Below are positions 1 through 7,592 of a stretch of 64,000 bases of DNA, in pieces. The first letter of the stretch is position 1; every line of letters starts with the position of its first letter. This DNA is from RBC038 sp041390625. GTDB lineage: Bacteria > Chloroflexota > Dehalococcoidia > UBA2979. The notes under the pieces are model-generated. The model was given only the letters and a program-made list of their open reading frames with translations. It was not told the origin of the DNA and made no database searches. Made by a program: the position numbers and the translations under genes. The DNA lies in the NCBI GenBank assembly GCA_041390625.1, contig JAWKPM010000009.1:62001-126000 (forward strand), read 5' to 3'.

Positions 1-96
1 GGGGAACGTGTCTGCAGGGCTTGTCGTCCTGCTTTAGTTTCCTCGCTCTACCGTCGGAGTGACGCGCGTTCCGCCCAAGACGCAGGGAGCCACGGT

Positions 97-396
97 ATGC
101 CTACGCTGCTGCTGGTCGCCGTCGTCGTGCTCACCTGCTTGGGTCTGCTGATCGCGATGGTCGCGCGCAGCCCACGCCCTGCGGTCTTCGTCAGAGGGGC
201 CGTTGCGATAGCCGGCCTCTTCGAGCTGTTGAGTACGGCAGCGTCCGAGGGCGCGTCCGTCCTGGGCACCTTCGTCGTGGTTGCCGCGGCACTGCTGGCG
301 GTGTCAGCCGCGGGGCTGATCGGGCTTGTCCTTGCGGTCGAAGCAGCACGCCGGCTCTGGCCGTGCCGGGTTCAGGGAGGCGCCGACGGCCGGTAA
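97..396 (+). CDS. Small hydrophobic membrane protein
   Basis: Unrecognised 99-residue protein. The sequence is strongly hydrophobic, with an N-terminal segment at about residues 3-22, a second at about 33-50 and a third at about 55-82, ending in a short basic tail, so it should be an inner-membrane protein with two or three helices. A GGGAG ribosome-binding site lies 7 nt before the ATG. It stands alone on the plus strand and the next gene runs convergently. No catalytic motif is visible and function cannot be assigned. Confidence 0.55.
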   Translation: MPTLLLVAVVVLTCLGLLIAMVARSPRPAVFVRGAVAIAGLFELLSTAASEGASVLGTFVVVAAALLAVSAAGLIGLVLAVEAARRLWPCRVQGGADGR

Positions 397-901
397 GCCT
401 TCGCCGGCGACGGTGGGGGATCGTGGACACGGTGGGGGAACTTGGCCAACGCTACTAACTATGTACGTGGTAGCGCTGGGGGCGTCGCAGGGATGCGTGA
501 CTTCTGACGGTCAGTCGGGCTTCGGAGTGAGACCCGGCCTGACCGCTACAGGGGATCTCTCGTGTCCGACTCCACTGTTCCAAGTCGATCTCCATGCATG
601 GTCTGCGGCGTCCTCGCACCCCTTACTACCGGCGCCCTCGTTGCGACGAGTGGCGGCAAGTAGTCCTGCTCCTCCTCAGCGGGTGGGACGGTCACGGGGC
701 GCGGCTGCGGACGCCGCGCGATCGCGTCAAGGTCGACGGACACAGCGGCACGAGCCTCGACGCGCAGGAGTTCGACGTGCCGCATCATCGAGTCAACAGC
801 GCGGACCGATTTTGGCACCCCCACCTCAAAAGCACAGCTCGATCAGTGGCACTCCGCAGCGCAGCGCGAGCCTTGACGCGCTGGTCAGTCGGTTGAGGCG
901 A
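397..901. other. Gap without a supported gene
   Basis: About 500 bp between the small membrane protein and the oxidoreductase. A minus-strand frame of about 92 codons (546-824) is open and has a purine-rich stretch before a GTG, but I recognise nothing in it. I see no repeat, RNA gene or clear hairpin. Confidence 0.4.
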
Positions 902-1873
902 TCACATCGTGATGATGCTCGTGCCCTGGTTGTGGCCTGCTCCCACGTAGCTGATGGCATCGATCCCGTCCTCCAGGGGGAAGATGTGGTCGATGACCGG
1001 AGCGATCTTTCCCGCTGCCGCGAGATCTCTCAGCGTGGCGAGGTCTTTCTCGTTCTCCTTCGACAGGAAGGGGCGTGCCTGCTGCTTCGAGAAGATGGAG
1101 CTAACCGTGACTCGGAGGGGGTGGCCCAATCCGCCGAACCAGCCCGTTGGGGCAGGTGCCCCATTCGCCAGCAACAGCCCGTCGGGGGTGAGAGCATGCC
1201 TCATGGCCTTCAATGAGTGCGCGCCGACGTTGTCGAAGATGAGGTCGTACTTCTGGCCGCCTTCGGTGAAGTTCTCCCTGGTGTAGTCGATGACGTGGTC
1301 AGCGCCGATGGACCGAACCATCTCCAGGTTGCGGGTGCTGCAGACGCCGGTCACCTCGGCACCGAACGCCTTGGCGATTTGCACGGCAAAGGTGCCGACA
1401 CCACCAGAAGCTCCGGTGATCAGCACCTTCTGGCCCTGTTGCAGGTCACCATGGTCTCGGAGGCCCTGAAGAGCTGTGAACGCCGACACTCCGACCGCTG
1501 ACGCTTGCTCCATGGTGAAGTCCTCAGGCACCAGCGCCAACGCTTCCGCCTTTGCTGCCGCATACTCAGCGAAGGCTCCCTTGCAGGAACCGAACACCTC
1601 GTCGGCCGGCCTCAGGTTCGCTACGTTCGCGCCCACCGCTTCGACGATCCCGGCGACGTTCGTTCCGACCACGCCACTCCTGGGCAAGAGTGACTTGAAC
1701 ATTGGGCGCATGACCCTCGGATACCCTCGTATGCCGTAGACAGCCCCGATGTGGATCGACGCCGCACGAACACGAACCAGCACCTCATCGTCGGCCAACG
1801 TCGGTGTCTCGAGTTCGCCGACCGTCAATACTTCAGCAGGCTGACCAAAACCTGTCTGAATGATCCCCTTCAT
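902..1873 (-). CDS. Zinc-independent MDR-family quinone oxidoreductase-like dehydrogenase
   Basis: A 323-residue medium-chain dehydrogenase/reductase that should reduce a quinone, enone or similar carbonyl with NAD(P)H in the cytosol. The N-terminal GroES-like barrel spans about residues 1-120. The Rossmann domain follows with the glycine motif ITGASGGVGTFAVQ near residue 150. The Cys-rich structural-zinc loop and catalytic-zinc Cys/His set of true alcohol dehydrogenases are missing, which favours the quinone-reductase/reticulon-4-interacting-protein branch. An AGGAGG run abuts the ATG. The substrate is unknown. The next gene upstream is on the same strand with about 65 bp between them. Confidence 0.85.
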   Translation of the reverse strand: MKGIIQTGFGQPAEVLTVGELETPTLADDEVLVRVRAASIHIGAVYGIRGYPRVMRPMFKSLLPRSGVVGTNVAGIVEAVGANVANLRPADEVFGSCKGAFAEYAAAKAEALALVPEDFTMEQASAVGVSAFTALQGLRDHGDLQQGQKVLITGASGGVGTFAVQIAKAFGAEVTGVCSTRNLEMVRSIGADHVIDYTRENFTEGGQKYDLIFDNVGAHSLKAMRHALTPDGLLLANGAPAPTGWFGGLGHPLRVTVSSIFSKQQARPFLSKENEKDLATLRDLAAAGKIAPVIDHIFPLEDGIDAISYVGAGHNQGTSIITM

Positions 1874-1939
1874 CCTCCTCCTTCGCCTCGTCGTCTGGAT
1901 GGTTTGCGTCGCGCGACTGGGAGAGATACTCCTTCCTAC

Positions 1940-3085
1940 TCAGTTCTCCACACGCAGCAACGGGAGCGCCGGATTCAGCACGTCCCTCTGGCTCTGTTCG
2001 GGATCGGCACTATCGTGGTTGTAGACCATCACCACAACTGCATCAAACTCAGGCGCGTAGTTGAGTACCGATCGAAAACCGGCAATATAGCCTGCATGCC
2101 CCATGTATTCGTTCTGGAGCGTGATGCCCAGACCGTAGGAACTGCCCGGGGCGGGTGTTGTCATCGCGACCAGCGACTCAGGGTCATCAAACAGCGCCCC
2201 ACCGAACAATCCGCGTGCGAAGGCGATCAGGTCCGGTGCGGTTGAAACCAGACCACCCGCTGACCACCCAATGGATTCATGCAGTCCTGTGACATCGTTC
2301 ATCTCGGCCCCGAACCCCGAATAGCCGTGTACCACATCAATCACAGGCTCTTCGTAGCAGTCCAAAAACGTAGAGGTCATGCCCAGTGGTTCGTAGATGT
2401 GCGTGCGATACGCCTCGGCAAGCGGCACATGCGCCGCCGCTTCGATCACCATGCCGAGCAGCGTGTAGTTGGTGTTGCTATAACTCCACGATTGACCTGG
2501 CTCAAAGTTGGCATCGTTCCCATAGACGTAGCGGGCGAGCGTATCGTGAGGATCACGTCGGACGCAGGCCAGTGTTACGGTCCCTGTATCCTCATCAATG
2601 TCCATCTCAGCGAAGAGATCAGCCCAGTATGCCTCGTGTTCGACGATGTTGAACAGACCGGATGTGTGCGTTAACAGATGGCGCAGCGTGATCTGGTCGC
2701 CATAGGGCAGTCGATCGGCGACCTCCGGGAGCCACAGCGCCAGGGGATCGTCCAGAGACAGCACGCCATCCTCCGCAAGCTGGATGATCACCGTCGCGGT
2801 GAACATCTTGGTAATACTGCCAATTCGGAACGCGCCCTCCGGCGGCATGGAGGTGTCCTCCACGAGGTCCGCGAAACCACTTGCTCCCTCGAATCGGTAC
2901 TCAGGCGCGTCGATCCAAACGACCATGCCGGGCGGGAGTCCGCCCGCGGTCAGATCGTCCATTTCCGCTTGTATCTCCGCACCGACCTCCGGCGGGAACG
3001 CCTGCGGGTCGTCCTGGGCGGCGGTGCTGCAGCCGGCCAGCAGTGTCACTATCAGGGTCAGGCTCAAAGGAAGTTGTCTCGTCAC
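1940..3085 (-). CDS. Lipoprotein serine hydrolase (beta-lactamase/class C penicillin-binding family)
   Basis: A 381-residue serine hydrolase of the beta-lactamase/PBP4*/esterase superfamily. The GTG start at 3085 is preferred over an upstream ATG because GGAAG lies 6 nt before it and it gives a clean signal peptide with lipobox LLAGC (Cys19), so the enzyme should be lipid-anchored outside the cytoplasmic membrane. The catalytic SxxK is S90-I-T-K93, the Tyr motif is YSN within SWSYSNTNY, and HAG near the C-terminus replaces the KTG triad, as in esterase-like members. HLLTHTSGL, typical of the family, is also present. Substrate (peptide, ester or lactam) cannot be told. Its leader region is one copy of a 136-bp repeat. 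Confidence 0.9.
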   Translation of the reverse strand: MTRQLPLSLTLIVTLLAGCSTAAQDDPQAFPPEVGAEIQAEMDDLTAGGLPPGMVVWIDAPEYRFEGASGFADLVEDTSMPPEGAFRIGSITKMFTATVIIQLAEDGVLSLDDPLALWLPEVADRLPYGDQITLRHLLTHTSGLFNIVEHEAYWADLFAEMDIDEDTGTVTLACVRRDPHDTLARYVYGNDANFEPGQSWSYSNTNYTLLGMVIEAAAHVPLAEAYRTHIYEPLGMTSTFLDCYEEPVIDVVHGYSGFGAEMNDVTGLHESIGWSAGGLVSTAPDLIAFARGLFGGALFDDPESLVAMTTPAPGSSYGLGITLQNEYMGHAGYIAGFRSVLNYAPEFDAVVVMVYNHDSADPEQSQRDVLNPALPLLRVEN

Positions 3086-3090
3086 GGTGT

Positions 3091-3226
3091 CTTCCTTTGC
3101 TGCACTGCTAAACATTGCACTTCGATGTCTATCTCATGCGAGGCCGGCGCTCGGTTCCTTCAGGAGTCGTGCCGGCCCAGGCATCCACCCCGGAGACGGC
3201 GGGCTCAGCGGCGTGCACCCTCGTAC
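3091..3226 (-). repeat. Duplicated leader repeat, copy 1
   Basis: A 136-bp stretch nearly identical to 4238-4373, with shared blocks such as CAGGAGTCGTGCCGGCC and GGAGACGGCGGGCTCAGC. It lies directly upstream of the serine hydrolase and contains that gene's AAAGGAAG ribosome-binding site at one end, so it looks like a duplicated promoter/leader, not a mobile repeat. Both copies point the same way and have the same length. Confidence 0.75.
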
Positions 3227-3328
3227 AAATCGTTCGACCGCCAGGCCGTCAGGGCACGGCTGGCACGGGTGAGGAGGTTGTCGACGGCGCGGCGGGTGCC
3301 GGAGGTCCTGGTGAGCTCTCGACGGTGA

Positions 3329-4033
3329 TCATCGGTCTACATCCGCGACTGGCGTGGTGACCCTGGGTTGGCGGAGCAGGACGATGCCTGTCCAGGCGAA
3401 CCATGCGATGGAGCCGAGACCGAAGATTATGCCGACGTCGGACAGGCCCGGGACGAGCGTGATGAGGCCGGCGGCGGCGCTGATGATGCCCAGCACGTTG
3501 AGGCCCGTGGGGAGACGTTTGGTGCCCCAGGCAGCGAGGCTCACCAGCAGAATCCACATCCCCCCGACGAGTTCGTTTCCGCCGCCGAGACCGTCGGTGA
3601 CGGTGTCGATGCTCGACCAGAGTGCTTCGGCGGCTTCGGGGTCGGTTTCGTTAAGGTCGGCGACGGCGGTGATGCCGATATTGGAGATCATGCCGGTGGC
3701 GAACATCAGGCCAGCCCAGATGTAGGCGAAGATGGCGCCGATGTCGGCGAGCTGCGGGCTGATGTCGGCGAGGCGTCGATGCAGCGCTCGGGCGAGCGGG
3801 ATGATCGCGACGCCGAAGACCAAGAAGATGACGAGGTACCAGGCGAACAACGTCGACTGATGGCCGACGAGGAACTCGACGGACTCGGGGGCCGTCGCGT
3901 CGATATAGTCGCTGAGGCTGGTGACGAACAGGGCGATGCCGAACACGAAGGTCGCAGCGGCGGTGAGGGCGCCGATCGCGCCCGCTCGGGACGAGCCGAG
4001 ATGCTCGCTCGTCAGGTTGTGGTCGGTGGCCAT
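3329..4033 (-). CDS. DUF4386-like multi-pass membrane protein
   Basis: A 234-residue integral membrane protein with about six hydrophobic segments (roughly residues 19-40, 61-80, 99-118, 155-172, 178-198 and 203-222). Layout and length resemble the DUF4386 family, whose function is unknown. An AAGGAAACC sequence precedes the ATG. It is followed downstream on the same strand by repeat copy 1 and the serine hydrolase, and repeat copy 2 lies about 200 bp upstream. No catalytic residues stand out, so the family label is a resemblance only. Confidence 0.7.
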   Translation of the reverse strand: MATDHNLTSEHLGSSRAGAIGALTAAATFVFGIALFVTSLSDYIDATAPESVEFLVGHQSTLFAWYLVIFLVFGVAIIPLARALHRRLADISPQLADIGAIFAYIWAGLMFATGMISNIGITAVADLNETDPEAAEALWSSIDTVTDGLGGGNELVGGMWILLVSLAAWGTKRLPTGLNVLGIISAAAGLITLVPGLSDVGIIFGLGSIAWFAWTGIVLLRQPRVTTPVADVDR

Positions 4034-4614
4034 GGTTTCCTTTCAGGTGGTTAGAGAACGTCGGGCGTGGGCACGAAAACTCCCTTCGCCATCAGCTTGC
4101 CCAGTCGTAGACGTGGTGGACCCCGCTGAGCACCGGCCCGTCAACGACTCTCGCTCGCTGCGAGGACGCCGCCCGCGGTCCGGCGGGCGGTTCGAGGTCG
4201 GGCGACCGACGCCGACGAGCTTGGTCTCATCACGGGCCTTCCTTTGTTGTCAGGGTGAAGATTGAACTTCGATCATCTATCGCATGCGAGGCCGGGACGC
4301 GGTCCTTCAGGAGTCGTGCCGGCCTAGGCGGCCACCCCGGAGACGGCGGGCTCAGCAGCGTTCACCCTCGTACCCATCGCGCGATCCTTTGGCTCCCGCG
4401 CGACGCCCGTTCGCTTCTGTTCGGATGGCTTCGATCCGCCGGACACGCAGTCGGCGCCCTTAGCCGAAGGGCGCAACCAGGTGGTGCAATTCCATGCCCC
4501 CCTGGTCCTGCGGACGAACATGGGGTGGCACGTTGTCAGGACCACCTCGTGCGCATTCGCGAGAAGGGCAGCGCCGTGCCCTTCCCGGTCAGTGCCTCTC
4601 GAGCCCGAACCGCG
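4034..4614. other. Gap containing repeat copy 2 and a decayed start
   Basis: About 580 bp with no intact gene. It contains the second copy of the 136-bp leader. On the minus strand that copy is followed by AAAGGAAGGCCCGTGATG, a ribosome-binding site and start, but the frame stops after about 30 codons. This suggests that a gene once expressed from this leader has been lost. Confidence 0.5.
4238..4373 (-). repeat. Duplicated leader repeat, copy 2
   Basis: Second copy of the 136-bp direct repeat (compare 3091-3226), in the same orientation about 1.15 kb away. It lies upstream of the DUF4386-like gene, with a short decayed reading frame between. Confidence 0.75.
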
Positions 4615-4929
4615 TCATGGGCGCTCAATGGTATCCGCCCGTTCGGTGTTCACTGCATCGCTGCCCTCGCGCTCCATGAGCTCACGGATCTTCCGGTCTT
4701 CCCACTGGCGGCCGAAGGCCGGGGCCCAGACCACACCGGTGTGGATCGCGAAACCGAGGAGGCACCCGAGGGTGGCCCAGTGTGCCCACTCGATCCCGCC
4801 TCCGGTGGTGATGTCGATGAAGAAGAACACCGGGATCATCACCGCGTAGATGCCCCCGAGGATGATCCATACGCGGATCTGCTTGACCCGCAGCTTCGCC
4901 CGCCGATACGCGTCGTCCTGCTCCCTCAT
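4615..4929 (-). CDS. 2TM-domain small membrane protein
   Basis: A 104-residue protein matching the 2TM domain layout: a charged N-terminus (MREQDDAYRRAKLRVKQ), a first helix at about residues 20-41, a short loop with Trp/His, a second helix at about 51-68, then a charged tail with WEDRKIRELMERE. The ATG at 4929 is chosen because GGAGG lies 6 nt before it; an in-frame ATG four codons upstream has no such site. The 2TM domain occurs alone or fused to histidine kinases, and its function is unknown. Confidence 0.75.
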   Translation of the reverse strand: MREQDDAYRRAKLRVKQIRVWIILGGIYAVMIPVFFFIDITTGGGIEWAHWATLGCLLGFAIHTGVVWAPAFGRQWEDRKIRELMEREGSDAVNTERADTIERP

Positions 4930-5158
4930 GGATGCCTCCATCCGACCACGGCCACCGTTCTCGCCACGACCTGCGCCTCACGTTTCGAGCCGGGGCATGG
5001 GGAGAGCACAGCGTAGCAGCCAGCTTCGCAGCTCCGCCGTGCTCCGCTGAGGTACGAACGAGGGGTGCACTGGGAATTGCACCTCCGCAGCCCGGCGCGG
5101 GATCGAGGTTTGCCGCCCCACGACTCCGATGGCGAGCTGCTTGCCGCCCGGGCGCGTT

Positions 5159-5731
5159 CTAGCCGCTGCACTGCACCTCGAACGAGGCGGAGACGGTGTC
5201 GGTCCCCTCGCCGCCAGCGAGCGTCGCCGTGCCCTCGGCCCGGTTGCCATCGATCGAGTAACTCTCGACGGTCGCCTCGGTCTCGGGGTCGAGGCCCGCC
5301 TGCCAACCAGTATCGAGGTTTGCCAGGATGGAGGCCTCTCCGCCCCCCTCGGGGCCGAGCGAAATCGTGATCCCCTGCGTGCCTCCCGGCAGCTCCGCCA
5401 TCGGGACGGGTGCGCCGCTCTCGTCGACCCTCGTGAGGATCGCGCGGAAGCCGCCGAAGAAGTCAGGGTTGCAGGAGCCACCCTCGTCGAGGGCGAAAAG
5501 GTACGTCTGCCCATCGATGACGACTCGCGCGCTGTTCGGACCGACGTCCGAGCCTCCGGAGGACGAGCCGCTTTCTTCCTCGGCCGTCGAGGTCGGCGGC
5601 GCGTCGGCTTGCGCCGTCGATTCGGTTGCCGCCGCGGTACCGCCGTCGGACGTGTCGTTCCCTGAGTCGCCGCACGCGACGACAGACAGCGCCAGCAGCG
5701 CACAGCCAACGGTCAGCAGACGGACCTTCAT
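5159..5731 (-). CDS. Lipoprotein of the local Cys-bounded domain family (short form)
   Basis: A 190-residue lipoprotein: signal peptide with lipobox SVVAC (Cys20), then an acidic Ser/Thr-rich linker to about residue 60, then a compact domain. The domain opens with a VVIDGQTYLF strand and an early Cys (GSCNPDFF) and ends with SFEVQCSG, placing a Cys three residues from the C-terminus. The same plan recurs in the lipoproteins at 6.8, 7.6, 10.1 and 12.2 kb. GGGAGG precedes the ATG. The family is not one I recognise; it is probably extracytoplasmic and disulfide-stabilised. Confidence 0.75.
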   Translation of the reverse strand: MKVRLLTVGCALLALSVVACGDSGNDTSDGGTAAATESTAQADAPPTSTAEEESGSSSGGSDVGPNSARVVIDGQTYLFALDEGGSCNPDFFGGFRAILTRVDESGAPVPMAELPGGTQGITISLGPEGGGEASILANLDTGWQAGLDPETEATVESYSIDGNRAEGTATLAGGEGTDTVSASFEVQCSG

Positions 5732-5904
5732 GGGACCTCCCGGTTCCGAGCGAGGCCCATACTACACAGATGCCGCTTGGCGACTGCTCCGCGGGCCTAT
5801 TCACGAGGACCGACCAGCCGAAGGCGAAGTCGAGCGTCATCCTGACACTGCTTCGGCCAGTATCTGGTCGCCGGGTGAAAACCCCGCGGGGCGTAACGCC
5901 GCCT

Positions 5905-6170
5905 GCTCCGAACGATAGGTCGAGGAACAGCGCCGCACCATATCGGGCGAGGAATGTCCAAGCAGGTACTCGACGTCGAGCTCGCGGGGTTGTGCTGGAT
6001 CGCCCAGGCGGCGAAGGTCTGGCGGAGAGCGGTGGGCGTGTACCTTCTGCACGCTGGCCAACCGGCGGGGTTTGGAGCGTTCGTGAGTCCGGATCGTCCA
6101 GGCGGCGCGTTCGACCTCGAGGACCTCGAGCGGCTGCCGCAGCTGGGGAACGACGAGTTCGGCGTGGCCG
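5905..6170 (-). pseudogene. Remnant of a tyrosine recombinase (integrase) C-terminus, frameshifted
   Basis: On the minus strand one frame reads GHAELVVPQLR, a second reads ALRQTFAAWAIQHNP and the first resumes with ELDVEYLLGHSSPDMVRRCS. Together these match the end of a tyrosine recombinase: the HxLR box (catalytic Arg), then LGH (catalytic His) and the usual spacing to the Tyr region. No single frame spans the motifs, so the gene is broken. It marks an old integration event in the chromosomal part of the window. No att repeat is visible next to it. Confidence 0.65.
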
Positions 6171-6306
6171 CACCGCGGCTTGATCGCCTCGCGACAGAGC
6201 GAACCGCGGCACGGTGGGGACCCTCACGCCGCGACAACGACGGGCCAACACGACAATCGGCGTGTTAGTGTCTCATCCCGCGATCCTGCACGAAGGGACG
6301 CACTTG

Positions 6307-6642
6307 GTGAGTCTCGAGCCAACCTCGAACGCTGCCGGCGGGAAGAACTTCTTCGGCAGGCTCTTCGACTTCTCCTTTTCCGAGTTCATCACCGGCAGCG
6401 TGATTCGTTTCGTGTACATGCTGCTCGTCGTGCTGTCGGGGCTCGGAGCGCTGGCGTTCCTCATCGGTGGTCTCGCCCGAGGCGGGGGCGCAGCAATTGG
6501 CGCGCTCGTCTTCGCGCCCATCGCGTTCCTGGTCTACGTGCTGCTCGCGCGCATCTGGCTTGAAGTTCTGATCGTCATATTCCGGATCGCCGAGAACACC
6601 GAGGAGATCGCGCGCCACATGCGCGGACGCGACTCGGGCTGA
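6307..6642 (+). CDS. DUF4282-type membrane protein
   Basis: A 111-residue protein with the layout of DUF4282: an N-terminal NFFGRLFDFSFSEFITGSVIRF segment, two long membrane helices (about residues 32-54 and 61-85), and a C-terminal RIAENTEEIARHMRG helix. The GTG start at 6307 is chosen because CGAAGGGA lies just upstream; longer in-frame extensions run into the integrase remnant. It is a likely inner-membrane protein of unknown role, alone on the plus strand. Confidence 0.75.
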   Translation: MSLEPTSNAAGGKNFFGRLFDFSFSEFITGSVIRFVYMLLVVLSGLGALAFLIGGLARGGGAAIGALVFAPIAFLVYVLLARIWLEVLIVIFRIAENTEEIARHMRGRDSG

Positions 6643-6813
6643 CCGCCGCCACCGACGCGCATCTTCTCATCGCCCTTGACGACGATGGCTGGCGCGGCAG
6701 GTTTCTAAACCTTCTGCTCACCAATCTCATGGTCGCCGAGCTGAGGAATGAAGCAGGTTCGCCACCAGGCGGGCGGGGTCTCACGGCTGCACATGCGGCC
6801 TGGTCCCCTGAGC

Positions 6814-7446
6814 CTACTCGCTGGCGGGTTCGGCGCAACGAATCTCGAAGGTCCCTTGTATGGGCTGCGGCGGCGTTCCGCTGGAGCCGCCATCCACGTA
6901 CGTTGTCAGGGCGTTGAGGTCGATGAAGGTCGCCTTTCCGGAAGCCACATGATCGCCGAAAGTGACGTCATCGATTTGACTGTCGCCTGTCGCGGGTACG
7001 CCGTGCTGTGCGCGGAAGCGGTCTACGTCGCCCGCCTGCCATCGCGCTCCGCCGGTTCGAACCTCGACCTTCGAGTCGACATTCGGGTCAGTGGCGAGGC
7101 TCATACCCACTGAGCCGTCCGTCAGTGGTCCGGACCCAGAAATCTGGCCCTCGCGGAATGTGCATCGCCCGAGCATGCCACCGAGAGCGTCGCCGTCTCC
7201 GGCGAACTTCGCTTGGTAGCTGGCGTCGCCGATCGTTACGATCGCCCAGTTGGCAACGCCGTCGAGCTCGTTGCCTGCGTTGTTGTCCTTAGACGTGGGC
7301 GACGCCTCGCTTGCGTCGGAGCTTGTCGCCGAGGGCGTTCCATCGACGGATACCTCCGTGGGGGTACCCGTTTCACCGCCTCCGCCGCAGCCCACCAGGA
7401 GCGCCCCCAAGACAATCACGAGCACGGCTCCCGACAGATACCTCAT
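6814..7446 (-). CDS. Lipoprotein of the local Cys-bounded domain family
   Basis: A 210-residue lipoprotein. The ATG at 7446 has GGAGG 7 nt upstream and gives a signal peptide ending LLVGC. A Thr/Ser-rich linker (about residues 25-60) leads to a domain beginning with VTIGDASYQAKF, with an early Cys (GRCTFREGQ), then SQIDDVTFGDHVASGKATF and a final GTFEIRCAEPASE. The SQID...GxATF...GTFxIxC end is closely shared with the two large lipoproteins that follow, so this looks like the stand-alone form of their C-terminal domain. Function unknown; location should be the outer face of the membrane. Confidence 0.8.
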   Translation of the reverse strand: MRYLSGAVLVIVLGALLVGCGGGGETGTPTEVSVDGTPSATSSDASEASPTSKDNNAGNELDGVANWAIVTIGDASYQAKFAGDGDALGGMLGRCTFREGQISGSGPLTDGSVGMSLATDPNVDSKVEVRTGGARWQAGDVDRFRAQHGVPATGDSQIDDVTFGDHVASGKATFIDLNALTTYVDGGSSGTPPQPIQGTFEIRCAEPASE

Positions 7447-7592
7447 CCAGCCCCTCCACCTCTTGGTGGACTGACGGCTATTGCCGTCAACCAAAGCCGA
7501 ATCGTGCGGTGAAAGTAACCGGGGCGCAAGCGAATCAGGACTCGTCTTCAGCGGGAGCGGGCGTCGGCGCCCACGATCTCACCCGATGTCGG

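Noticed and set aside
6814..7494. Upstream start at 7494 for the 6.8-kb lipoprotein
   Set aside because: It would place 16 polar residues before the signal peptide; the ATG at 7446 has GGAGG at proper spacing and gives a normal lipoprotein signal.
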